Assembly (NCBI RefSeq): GCF_000768685.1
Contig: NZ_AVPK01000002.1
Span: forward strand, 468,045 to 532,044
Length of the DNA: 64,000 nucleotides
Reading direction: 5' to 3'
Origin: Knoellia subterranea KCTC 19937
GTDB taxonomy: Bacteria > Actinomycetota > Actinomycetes > Actinomycetales > Dermatophilaceae
Part shown: piece by piece, positions 56,150-64,000 of the stretch
Layout of the letters: each line of letters starts with the position of its first letter
How positions within the stretch are numbered: the stretch's first letter is position 1
Position numbers and translations under genes: made by a program
The notes under the pieces: model-generated
Databases searched by the model: none
Told to the model about the DNA's origin: nothing
Seen by the model: only the letters and a program-made list of their open reading frames with translations

Positions 56150-56227
56150 AGCGGTTTGCGAACCAGAACCTGCTTCGACTCCCGGATCGATCCGCATGTC
56201 GAAGCACCGTGCGGTTCGCAAACCGCT
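56150..56227. repeat. Nested inverted repeat (78 bases) between pyrF and mihF
   Basis: Outer perfect 15-bp arms (AGCGGTTTGCGAACC at 56150-56164 and its complement at 56213-56227), inner 9-bp arms TGCTTCGAC (56171-56179) and GTCGAAGCA (56198-56206), and in the loop a ten-base palindrome GGATCGATCC (56184-56193). The intergenic gap (56043-56238) is otherwise unremarkable. Transcribed from pyrF, the RNA would form a long hairpin with an internal loop. It may be a terminator, RNase processing site or protein-binding site for the downstream mihF operon. Confidence 0.75.
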
Positions 56228-56238
56228 CTGTGCATCGA

Positions 56239-57099
56239 TCAGCTGAGCAGGGCGGCCAGAGATTCGTTCGTTTCGTGTGCACGGGCCCGCAGCGCTGCCA
56301 CATCAGGGCCTGCCGACAGGACCTCTCGACTGCTTGCCGGAAGGACGTTGGGCAGTGCGTCACCGAAGACCCGACGAAGGGAGTCCGCGTTCCCGCCCTG
56401 GGCGCCGACTCCGGGGGCCAGGAGTGGTCCGTTGACGGCCGCGAGGTCGATTCCGAGGTCACGCACCGCGTCGCCGACCGTCGCACCCACGACGAGACCG
56501 ACACTGCCGAGGTCGCCCGCAACCGCAGCCTCGGCGTTCTCGGCAGCCGCCCCACGCACCATGGCCTCGGCAACGCTGACCTCTCCGGCACGCGCGTGTT
56601 GCACCGAGGCACCCTCGGGGTTTGACGTCAGTGCGAGGACGAACACGCCACGACCGTGCGCTGCAGCAGTGTCGAGCGCCGGCCGGAGGGACTCGAACCC
56701 GAGGTACGGACTCACGGTCAGGGCATCACCGGGGGCCACGGCGGAGTCGCCGAGGTAGGCCGTGGCATAGGCCTCCATCGTCGATCCGATGTCACCGCGC
56801 TTGGCGTCGAGGAGGACGAGGGTGCCCGCCTCCTGCAGGCCGTGGATGACCGACTCGAGGATCGCCACGCCACCGGAGCCGAAGACCTCGAAGAAGGCCG
56901 ACTGCGGCTTGACCACACCGACGTGCCCGCCGAACGCGTCGACACAGGCGTCGGCGAAGGCCCTGAGTCCGTCGAGGTCGTAGGCCAGTCCCCAGGACTC
57001 GAGGAGGGCGCGGTGGGGGTCGATACCGGCGCAGAGCGGACCGTGTTGCTGCGTTGCGGCGCGCAGCCGCTGACCGAACGTCGCGGTCGTCGTACTCAT
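56239..57099 (-). CDS. pyrF: Orotidine-5'-phosphate decarboxylase (type 2)
   Basis: 286 residues, longer type-2 form common in actinobacteria. CAGIDPHRALL holds the first aspartate and the catalytic loop is LLDAKRGDIGSTM with Lys and Asp; PYLGFESLRP and APGVGAQGG follow. It makes UMP from OMP. ATG at 57099 overlaps the pyrD stop (ATGA). It is the last pyrimidine gene of the operon. Confidence 0.95.
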   Translation of the reverse strand: MSTTTATFGQRLRAATQQHGPLCAGIDPHRALLESWGLAYDLDGLRAFADACVDAFGGHVGVVKPQSAFFEVFGSGGVAILESVIHGLQEAGTLVLLDAKRGDIGSTMEAYATAYLGDSAVAPGDALTVSPYLGFESLRPALDTAAAHGRGVFVLALTSNPEGASVQHARAGEVSVAEAMVRGAAAENAEAAVAGDLGSVGLVVGATVGDAVRDLGIDLAAVNGPLLAPGVGAQGGNADSLRRVFGDALPNVLPASSREVLSAGPDVAALRARAHETNESLAALLS

Positions 57100-58058
57100 G
57101 GGATCACCATCCTGTCGTGGGCGATCCCGACCAGCTCGGTGATGCGTGCGACCCCGTGGGAGTCGGCCAGCGCCTCGAGTTCGGTCAGGACCCGTTGCGG
57201 TGCGTTGGGGTCGTTGAAGGTCGCCGTTCCGACCTGTATGCCGGTCGCTCCCGCCGCGATGAGCTCGAGGGCGTCACGTCCGGTCCGGACTCCCCCGACG
57301 CCGATCAGCGGAACGGTCTGGAAGCGTCCCTCACGCATGGCTGCGGTGACCTGCCAGAGGGCGCGCACGGCCACGGGCCGGATCGACGGGCCGGACAGCC
57401 CACCGGTGATGCCGCCGAGGTGCGGCCGTAGCCGGTCGGTGTCGATGACCATGCCGAGCAGGGTGTTGATCATCGTCAGGCCCGTGGCACCGGACTTCAC
57501 CGCTGCGTCGGCGATGGACACGATGTCGGTGACGTCGGGCGTGAGTTTGGCGAACATCGGGACATCGCGAGGCAGTTGCTCGCGCACCAGGGCGATGACC
57601 TTGCCCGAAGCCAAGGGGTCGCAGGCGAAGACGAGGCCGCGGTTGGCGACGTTGGGGCACGAGATGTTGACCTCGACCCCGACAACGCAGTCGAACGCAT
57701 CGCTCGCGACGAGCACCTTGGCCACGTCGGCGAACTCACCTGCGGTGTTGCCGGCGATGGAGACGAGAACGCGTGCCCCGACGGACTTGAGCCACGGCAG
57801 GTCCTGCTCGACGAAGGCGTGGATGCCCGGGCCCTGGAGCCCGATCGAGTTGAGCATCCCCGACGCCGTCTCGGCCATGCGGGGCGTGCCGCGGCCGGAG
57901 CGCGGGTCCATCATCACGGTCTTGGTGACGAAGGCGCCGAGCTTCGAAACGTCGAAGAAACGGTGCAGTTCGCGCCCGTTGGCGGCGCATCCGGACGCGG
58001 TCATGACCGGGTTGGGCAGGGTTCGGGTGCCGAACGTCACCGACATGTCGACTGCCAT
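57096..58058 (-). CDS. pyrD: Dihydroorotate dehydrogenase, class 1B catalytic subunit
   Basis: 320 residues. FMN barrel with catalytic cysteine in VEVNISCPNVANRG, substrate loop MTASGCAANG and FMN loop LIGVGGVRTG. Class 1B is confirmed by pyrK directly upstream; this uses NAD+, unlike the quinone-dependent class 2 enzyme. ATG at 58058 shares a base with the pyrK stop (TGATG). An in-frame extension upstream lies in pyrK. Confidence 0.94.
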   Translation of the reverse strand: MAVDMSVTFGTRTLPNPVMTASGCAANGRELHRFFDVSKLGAFVTKTVMMDPRSGRGTPRMAETASGMLNSIGLQGPGIHAFVEQDLPWLKSVGARVLVSIAGNTAGEFADVAKVLVASDAFDCVVGVEVNISCPNVANRGLVFACDPLASGKVIALVREQLPRDVPMFAKLTPDVTDIVSIADAAVKSGATGLTMINTLLGMVIDTDRLRPHLGGITGGLSGPSIRPVAVRALWQVTAAMREGRFQTVPLIGVGGVRTGRDALELIAAGATGIQVGTATFNDPNAPQRVLTELEALADSHGVARITELVGIAHDRMVIP

Positions 58059-58945
58059 CAGTGACCTCCCACCTTCGGTGCGCCGACCGCATCCTCGGGC
58101 ACGCCGCACACGCCGTCGTGGAAGGCCTCCCAGCGGATCCGGTCGCCCCGGAACACCGGTCCTTCGACGCACGAGCGGACCATCTTGGTCACGCCCAGCT
58201 TGTCGCGGACCGGCATGACGCAGGTCATGCACACGCCGACGCCGCAGGCCATGGCCTCCTCGACGGCGACCTGTGCGACGGCGCCGTGCTCGCTCGCGAC
58301 CCGAGTGACGGACTGGAGCATCCCCATCGGTCCGCAGGCGTAGGCGACCGGTGCGCCGGTCCGCGTGAAGACCTCGGGCAGGACGTCGCTCACCCACCCC
58401 TTGACCCCGGCCGAACCGTCGTCGGTCGTCACCGTCACGCCATCGGCCGAACGCCGCGCCTCGACCACGCCGAAGAGGCGGTCCTCCGACGCGGCGCCGA
58501 GGACCATCTCGACCGTGCAGCCCCTCTCGCGCAGGACGTCGGCGAGCCAGAAAAGCGGAGCCGAGCCGTAGCCGCCCCCGACGAGGACGCAGGGAACCGG
58601 CTCGGTCGGCAACGGGAAGGCCCGTCCGAGCGGCGCGACGACATCGACCGCGTCGTGTGCACGCAGCGACGTGAGCCACTCGGTCCCGGCGCCCTTGGCG
58701 GCGATGACGAGGTCGAGCGTTCCGCCGTAGGTGCCGGACGGGCTGACCTTGTGGATGGAGAACGAGCGCCGCAGCAGGTTCCCCGTGGTGAGGCCACCGA
58801 CCGACAGGGCGGCGAACTGCCCCGGTCGGGCGAGCTCCGCCACGCCCGGGGCGACGATCGTCAGGTGGTGGTAGGCGCCCACCCGTCGGGTCGCGATGAC
58901 CTCACCCTGAACCTGGACCACTCCGGACTGCTCGGCTCGACTCAT
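58058..58945 (-). CDS. pyrK: Dihydroorotate dehydrogenase electron-transfer subunit
   Basis: 295 residues. FAD-binding motif RRSFSIH, NAD-binding [19 protein letters not shown] (about 115-135) and a 2Fe-2S cysteine cluster [13 protein letters not shown] plus [10 protein letters not shown]. It transfers electrons from PyrD to NAD+. ATG at 58945 overlaps the carB stop (ATGA). With pyrD it forms a heterotetramer in Firmicutes. Confidence 0.94.
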   Translation of the reverse strand: MSRAEQSGVVQVQGEVIATRRVGAYHHLTIVAPGVAELARPGQFAALSVGGLTTGNLLRRSFSIHKVSPSGTYGGTLDLVIAAKGAGTEWLTSLRAHDAVDVVAPLGRAFPLPTEPVPCVLVGGGYGSAPLFWLADVLRERGCTVEMVLGAASEDRLFGVVEARRSADGVTVTTDDGSAGVKGWVSDVLPEVFTRTGAPVAYACGPMGMLQSVTRVASEHGAVAQVAVEEAMACGVGVCMTCVMPVRDKLGVTKMVRSCVEGPVFRGDRIRWEAFHDGVCGVPEDAVGAPKVGGH

Positions 58946-61900
58946 CGCGAACCCACCTGCAGCAGGTCGAGCGCGCGAGCGTGGTCCTGGAGGGACGTCA
59001 CAGTGAGGTCACCCCGCCGCAGTGCCTCGATCGCCTGCACCGCGGCGGCGAACTCCTGAACGGTCGTGATGAGCGGAACGTCGGCCGTGTTGGCCGCGGC
59101 GCGGATGGCGTAGCCGTCAGCGCGCGCACTCTGACCGGTCGGGGTGTTGATGACCATCGCGATCTCGCCGTCGAGGATCAGCTCGCCGATGGAGCGCGCG
59201 TCGGTCGCCTCGGCATCGCCCTCGCGCTCCGTGATCTTCCGGACCACCTGGGCCGGAATTCCATTGCGGCGCAACACATCTGCCGTGCCCGAGGTCGCCA
59301 CGACGTCGAACCCGAGGTCGACGAGCCGGCTCACGGGGAAGAGCATCGCGCGCTTGTCGCGGTTCGCGACCGAGACGAAGACCGTGCCGGTCGAGGGCAG
59401 ACCACCGTATGCCGCGAGCTGGCTCTTGCCGAAGGCTCGCCCGAACGTGGAGTCGATTCCCATGACCTCACCGGTCGAGCGCATCTCGGGTCCGAGCAGG
59501 CTGTCGACCATCGTGCCGTCGGCCGTGCGGAACCGGTGGAACGGGAGCACGGCTTCCTTGACCGAGATCGGCGCGTCGGGCGGCAGGGTGCCGCCGTCAC
59601 CAGTGGGGGGCAGCACTCCCTCGGCGCGGAGCTCGGCGATGGTGGCGCCCAACATGATCCGGCTCGCCGCGTTGGCGAGGGCGACGCCGGTCGCCTTGGC
59701 GACGAACGGCACGGTGCGCGAGGCCCGCGGGTTCGCCTCGAGGACGTAGAGGATGTCCTGGGCCAGGGCGAACTGGACGTTCATCAGGCCGACGACGCCG
59801 ATGCCCTCGGCCAGCTTGCGGGCCGACTCGCGCACGAGCTCGATCTCGGCGTTGCCGAGGGTTGCCGGCGGCAGCGCACAGGCGGAGTCGCCGGAGTGGA
59901 TACCGGCCTCCTCGATGTGCTCCATGACGCCACCGAGATACATCTCGGTGCCGTCGTAGAGGACGTCGACGTCGATCTCGATCGCGTCGTCGAGGAAGCG
60001 GTCGACAAGCACCGGGTGCTCCGGCGACGCGTTCGTCGCCCGCTCGACGTAGGTGACGAGGGTGTCGTCGTCGTAGACGATCTCCATTCCCCGACCGCCG
60101 AGAACATAGGACGGGCGGACGAGGACCGGGTAGCCGATGTCCTGCGCCACCGCGAGTGCTTCCGCAGCGCTGTATGCCGTCCCGTGCTTCGGGGCGGGCA
60201 GCTTCGCCTCCGCGAGAACTCGCCCGAAGGCACCGCGGTCCTCGGCGAGGTCGATCGCCTCCGGTGACGTGCCCACGATGGGCACGCCTGCGTCCTTGAG
60301 CGCCCTGGCAAGGCCCAGCGGGGTCTGACCGCCGAGCTGGACGATGACGCCCGCGATCGGGCCCGCCTGCTTCTCGGCGTGGAAGACCTCGAGCACGTCC
60401 TCGAGGGTCAGCGGCTCGAAGTAGAGGCGACTCGAGGTGTCGTAGTCCGTCGACACCGTCTCCGGGTTGCAGTTGACCATGATTGTGTCGTAGCCCGCGT
60501 CCCGGAGGGCGAAGCTCGCGTGGACGCACGAGTAGTCGAACTCGACGCCCTGGCCGATCCGGTTCGGGCCCGAGCCGAGGATGATGACCGCCTCGCGCTC
60601 GCGCGGGGCCACCTCGGTCTCCTCGTCGTACGAGCTGTAGTGGTACGGCGTGCGGGCGGCGAACTCGGCCGCGCAGGTGTCCACGGTCTTGAAGACCGGT
60701 CGGACCCCGAGAGCGTGACGTACTCCGCGAACGACACTCTCCGGCATACCCCGAAGTTCACTCAGCTGAACGTCACTGAAGCCGTGTCGCTTGGCCAGCC
60801 GCAGGAGGTCCGGCGACAGCTCCGGCGCATCGCCGACCTCGCGAGCGACGTCGTTGATGAGCTCGATCTGGTCGAGGAACCAGGGGTCGATGCCGGTCGC
60901 CGCGTGCGTCTCCTCGACGGTCGCGCCACCGCGCATCGCCTGCTGGACCGTGATGATCCGTCCGTCGGTCGGGCGACTCGCGATGCGCAGCAGCTCGAGG
61001 GCTTCCTCGCGCGACGGCGTCTCGCCGCGCCAGTGGAAGGACGACTCCTTGCGCTCGATGGAGCGCAACGCCTTCTGCATCGCCTCGGTGAAGTTGCGGC
61101 CGATCGACATCGCCTCACCGACCGACTTCATCGTCGTCGTGAGGGTGTCGTCCGCGGCCGGGAACTTCTCGAACGCGAACCGCGGCACCTTGACGACGAC
61201 GTAGTCGAGGCTCGGTTCGAAGCTCGCCGGCGTCTCCTGGGTGATGTCGTTGGGGACCTCGTCGAGGGTGTAGCCGATGGCCATCTTCGCGGCGATCTTG
61301 GCGATGGGGAAGCCCGTCGCCTTGGACGCCAGCGCAGAGGAGCGGGAGACGCGCGGGTTCATCTCGATGACGATGATCCGGCCATCGCGCGGGTTGATCG
61401 CGAACTGGATGTTGCAGCCGCCGGTGTCGACTCCGACCTCGCGGATGATGGCGATGCCGACGTCGCGCAGGCGCTGGTACTCACGGTCGGTCAGGGTGAG
61501 GGCCGGCGCGACGGTGATCGAGTCACCGGTGTGCACGCCCATCGGGTCGAGGTTCTCGATCGAGCAGACGACGACGACATTGTCGACGTTGTCGCGCATG
61601 ACCTCGAGCTCGTACTCCTTCCAGCCGAGGATCGACTCCTCGAGGAGCACCTCCGTCGTCGGGCTCGCCTGCAGCCCGGCACCGGCCATACGGCGCAGCT
61701 CGGCCTCGTCGTGCGCGAACCCGGACCCGAGACCGCCCATGGTGAACGAGGGGCGGACGACGACCGGGTAGCCGAGCTCGGCGGCGCCGGCGAGGACCTC
61801 GTCCATCGTGTGGCAGATGACCGAGCGGGCGCTCTCGGCGCCGCAGCGCTCGACGACACCCTTGAAGAGCTGGCGGTCCTCGCCGAGTTGGATCGCCTCG

Positions 61901-62259
61901 ACGTTGGCGCCGATGAGCGGGCAGTCGTACTTCTCGAGCACGCCCGCGTCGTGCAGGGCGATCGCACAGTTGAGGGCCGTCTGGCCACCGAGGGTCGCGA
62001 GCACCGCGTCGGGGCGCTCCTTCTCGATGATCTTCTCGACGACCTCGGGGGTGATCGGCTCGATGTAGGTGGCGTCCGCGAACTCCGGGTCGGTCATGAT
62101 CGTCGCCGGGTTCGAGTTCACGAGGATGACGCGCACGCCCTCCTCGCGCAGGACGCGGCAGGCCTGGGTGCCGGAGTAGTCGAACTCGCAGGCCTGTCCG
62201 ATGACGATCGGGCCGGACCCGATGACGAGGACGCTCTTGATGTCGTCACGCTTCGGCAT
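58942..62259 (-). CDS. carB: Carbamoyl-phosphate synthase large chain
   Basis: 1105 residues, full length. Two ATP-grasp halves: the first opens with [21 protein letters not shown] and has [22 protein letters not shown]; the second begins near residue 555 with [19 protein letters not shown] and has [19 protein letters not shown]. The last ~140 residues are the allosteric domain ([12 protein letters not shown]). ATG at 62259 shares a base with the carA stop (TGATG). Makes carbamoyl phosphate for pyrimidines and arginine. Confidence 0.97.
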   Translation of the reverse strand: MPKRDDIKSVLVIGSGPIVIGQACEFDYSGTQACRVLREEGVRVILVNSNPATIMTDPEFADATYIEPITPEVVEKIIEKERPDAVLATLGGQTALNCAIALHDAGVLEKYDCPLIGANVEAIQLGEDRQLFKGVVERCGAESARSVICHTMDEVLAGAAELGYPVVVRPSFTMGGLGSGFAHDEAELRRMAGAGLQASPTTEVLLEESILGWKEYELEVMRDNVDNVVVVCSIENLDPMGVHTGDSITVAPALTLTDREYQRLRDVGIAIIREVGVDTGGCNIQFAINPRDGRIIVIEMNPRVSRSSALASKATGFPIAKIAAKMAIGYTLDEVPNDITQETPASFEPSLDYVVVKVPRFAFEKFPAADDTLTTTMKSVGEAMSIGRNFTEAMQKALRSIERKESSFHWRGETPSREEALELLRIASRPTDGRIITVQQAMRGGATVEETHAATGIDPWFLDQIELINDVAREVGDAPELSPDLLRLAKRHGFSDVQLSELRGMPESVVRGVRHALGVRPVFKTVDTCAAEFAARTPYHYSSYDEETEVAPREREAVIILGSGPNRIGQGVEFDYSCVHASFALRDAGYDTIMVNCNPETVSTDYDTSSRLYFEPLTLEDVLEVFHAEKQAGPIAGVIVQLGGQTPLGLARALKDAGVPIVGTSPEAIDLAEDRGAFGRVLAEAKLPAPKHGTAYSAAEALAVAQDIGYPVLVRPSYVLGGRGMEIVYDDDTLVTYVERATNASPEHPVLVDRFLDDAIEIDVDVLYDGTEMYLGGVMEHIEEAGIHSGDSACALPPATLGNAEIELVRESARKLAEGIGVVGLMNVQFALAQDILYVLEANPRASRTVPFVAKATGVALANAASRIMLGATIAELRAEGVLPPTGDGGTLPPDAPISVKEAVLPFHRFRTADGTMVDSLLGPEMRSTGEVMGIDSTFGRAFGKSQLAAYGGLPSTGTVFVSVANRDKRAMLFPVSRLVDLGFDVVATSGTADVLRRNGIPAQVVRKITEREGDAEATDARSIGELILDGEIAMVINTPTGQSARADGYAIRAAANTADVPLITTVQEFAAAVQAIEALRRGDLTVTSLQDHARALDLLQVGSR

Positions 62260-63512
62260 CAGGCAGACGCCCCTTCCGTGGTCTTCGGGTTGGCTGTGCC
62301 CTCTGTCGCGCTCGTCGGCGCTCCGGGCCTCGCTCGTTCCTCGCTCGTGTCCTCGCGCTGTCCTCGCCGCTCCGTGAGGAGATCGACAAAGCGATCGAAC
62401 AGGTATGCCGCGTCGTGCGGTCCCGCTGCCGCCTCCGGGTGGTACTGCACGGAGAAGGCCTTCAACTCGCCTGTGGCAGAACGGAGTTCAAGTCCCTCGA
62501 CGACGTCGTCGTTGAGGCAGACGTGCGAGACGCGCGCCGACCCGAACTCGGTCTCGGTCTCACGGTCGAGTGGCGCGTCCACGGCGAACCCGTGGTTGTG
62601 CGCCGTGACCTCGACCTTGCCGGTTGTGCGGTCCATGACCGGCTGGTTGATGCCGCGGTGGCCGTACTTGAGCTTGTAGGTGCCGAAGCCGAGCGCCCGT
62701 CCGAGGAGCTGGTTGCCGAAGCAGATTCCGAAGAAGGGAATGCCGGCCGCGAGCGTTGCGCGCAGCACCTCCACCTCGGCATCGGCCGTCCCGGGGTCGC
62801 CCGGTCCGTTGCTGAAGAACACCCCGTCAAGGCCCTCGATCGACGAGATCTCCTCGAACGTCGCAGTGGCGGGAACGACGTGCACCTCGATGCCGCGCTG
62901 CGCCATCTGCTGCGGCGTCATCGCCTTGATGCCGAGGTCGACGGCTGCCACGGTGAACCGCTTCTCCCCCACCGCCGGGACGACGTAGGTTTCGTCAGTG
63001 CTCACCTCCTGCGCGAGTGCGGCGCCCTTCATGAGGGGCGCGGAGGTGACGCGCTCGAGGAGGTGGGCGGCCGGCATACCGGCTGCTTCTCCGGAGAAGA
63101 TCCCGACGCGCATGGCGCCGCGCTCACGGAGGTGACGCGTCAGGGCGCGCGTGTCGATGTCGCAGATGCCGACGACGCCCTGGGCGTCGAGCTCGTCCTC
63201 GAGGGTCCGTTGCGAGCGCCAGTTCGAGGGCCGCAGGGCGGGGTCGCGAACGACGTAGCCGGAGACCCAGATGCGGGAGGACTCGTCGTCCTCGTCGTTC
63301 CACCCTGTGTTGCCGACGTGCGGCGCGGTCATGATGACGACCTGACGGTGGTAGCTCGGGTCGGTGAGCGTCTCCTGGTAACCCGTCATCGCCGTGCAGA
63401 AGACGGCCTCGCCGACCGTCTCGCCTCGGTGACCGTAGGCACGACCGGAGAAGGTGCGACCGTCCTCGAGCACGAGCACCGCCGGCTCGCGGGTCTGGAG
63501 TGTGGACGTCAT
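62259..63512 (-). CDS. carA: Carbamoyl-phosphate synthase small chain
   Basis: 417 residues. The glutaminase domain has the nucleophile cysteine in [12 protein letters not shown] (near residue 270), NGPGDPGT and the His-Glu pair in [19 protein letters not shown]-terminal domain opens [16 protein letters not shown]. The last ~40 residues are a Glu/Thr/Arg-rich disordered tail not seen in E. coli. ATG at 63512 overlaps the pyrC stop (ATGA). Confidence 0.96.
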   Translation of the reverse strand: MTSTLQTREPAVLVLEDGRTFSGRAYGHRGETVGEAVFCTAMTGYQETLTDPSYHRQVVIMTAPHVGNTGWNDEDDESSRIWVSGYVVRDPALRPSNWRSQRTLEDELDAQGVVGICDIDTRALTRHLRERGAMRVGIFSGEAAGMPAAHLLERVTSAPLMKGAALAQEVSTDETYVVPAVGEKRFTVAAVDLGIKAMTPQQMAQRGIEVHVVPATATFEEISSIEGLDGVFFSNGPGDPGTADAEVEVLRATLAAGIPFFGICFGNQLLGRALGFGTYKLKYGHRGINQPVMDRTTGKVEVTAHNHGFAVDAPLDRETETEFGSARVSHVCLNDDVVEGLELRSATGELKAFSVQYHPEAAAGPHDAAYLFDRFVDLLTERRGQREDTSEERARPGAPTSATEGTANPKTTEGASA

Positions 63513-64000
63513 GCGGTCTCCCCCTGTCGGGCCGTGACCCTGCCCCGCAGGATCGTCGTGTGGACGGCGCCGGTGAAGGTCCTGCCGTCCCAAGGATTGT
63601 TGCGGGACAGCGATTTCGACGCGGCGGCGTCCACCGTCCGGTTCGCCTCGGTGTCGACGAGCACGAGGTTGGCGGGTGCACCGGCCTCGATCGCTCGGCC
63701 GTGGTCGGTGAGCCCGGCGATGCGCGCCGGGGCGACCGACATCCGGTCGGCCAGCGTCGCGAGGTCGAACTGTCCGCTGCGGACCATCGTGTCGTGGACC
63801 ACCGCGAAGGCCGTCTCGAGGCCGAGCATTCCGAAGGCCGCGTCGACGAAGGCGTGCTCCTTGTCGTGGCGGGCGTGCGGCGCGTGGTCCGTCGCGACGG
63901 CGTCGATGGTGCCGTCCGCGAGGGCCGCGCGCACCGCGTCGACGTCCTCACTCGGGCGCAGCGGCGGGTTGACCTTGAAGGTCGGGGCATAGCTGCTCAG
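63509..64000 (-). CDS. pyrC: Dihydroorotase, C-terminal part (cut by window edge)
   Basis: 164 residues are visible up to the window edge. [12 protein letters not shown], then [16 protein letters not shown] with the metal-binding aspartate, and [13 protein letters not shown] are dihydroorotase (class I, PyrC-type amidohydrolase) motifs; [21 protein letters not shown] is the end domain. The N-terminal barrel with HxH and carboxylated lysine is outside the window. It is the first visible gene of the pyr operon. Confidence 0.92.
   Translation of the reverse strand: MSSYAPTFKVNPPLRPSEDVDAVRAALADGTIDAVATDHAPHARHDKEHAFVDAAFGMLGLETAFAVVHDTMVRSGQFDLATLADRMSVAPARIAGLTDHGRAIEAGAPANLVLVDTEANRTVDAAASKSLSRNNPWDGRTFTGAVHTTILRGRVTARQGETA

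Noticed and set aside
60379..62679. A 766-residue plus-strand open frame
   Set aside because: Shadow of carB and carA on the opposite strand, with Arg/Asp/Val-rich composition.

Overview
The window is high-GC, densely packed bacterial DNA from an actinobacterium, most likely a member of the Micrococcales near the Intrasporangiaceae (this placement is inference). Evidence: a mycobacterial-type integration host factor (mihF) ahead of gmk-rpoZ-coaBC, a PdtaR-type ANTAR response regulator, a PriA that keeps its zinc cysteines but has lost its ATPase motifs, an FMN-riboswitch rib cluster carrying a RibM/PnuX-type riboflavin transporter, many GTG and TTG starts, and ATGA/GTGA/TGATG overlaps at most operon junctions. 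No transposase, integrase, phage gene or CRISPR array was seen.

Region 1 (1-10,746) is a surface-glycan cluster: the end of a GT4 glycosyltransferase, a polytopic membrane protein coupled to a DUF2613-like microprotein, two tandem acyltransferase-3 paralogues, a 2-oxoglutarate/Fe(II) oxygenase, a GT2-methyltransferase fusion, a large membrane protein with an extracytoplasmic tail, and a flippase. It looks accessory and is nearly free of an octamer (GTATGCCG) that is otherwise spread through the window.

Region 2 (10,703-24,046) is core genome: polA, a hotdog thioesterase, a GNAT enzyme, a DUF554 membrane protein, three palindromes, pdtaR, tRNA-Leu(CAA), pyk (with a LacI-type operator upstream) and gltB-gltD. 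Region 3 (24,047-33,394) is a long minus-strand run hisI-trpE-TIGR02234-small membrane protein-trpC-trpB-trpA-MauE-like-DsbA-like-lgt, with a TIGR03085 gene and hisF beside it. Region 4 (33,418-36,498) holds a FUSC-type membrane protein and a fusion of a P-loop kinase to an MFS transporter.

Region 5 (36,515-42,480) reads FMN riboswitch-ribD-ribE-ribM-ribBA-ribH-hisE-hisG-PH-domain protein. Region 6 (42,561-51,675) is metK, an alpha/beta hydrolase, priA, a second hydrolase, fmt, rsmB, rpe and a pentapeptide-repeat protein. Region 7 (51,848-53,493) is a broken plus-strand gene for a FilP/Scy-like coiled-coil protein. Region 8 (53,567-64,000) is the pyrimidine operon pyrC(partial)-carA-carB-pyrK-pyrD-pyrF running into mihF-gmk-rpoZ-coaBC, with a large nested inverted repeat between pyrF and mihF.

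The most notable observations are the octamer GTATGCCG/CGGCATAC (37 copies counted by eye, about 2 expected, both strands, all reading frames, once as an inverted pair between convergent genes, reminiscent of DNA-uptake sequences), the kinase-MFS fusion, the decayed coiled-coil gene, and the nested inverted repeat before mihF.
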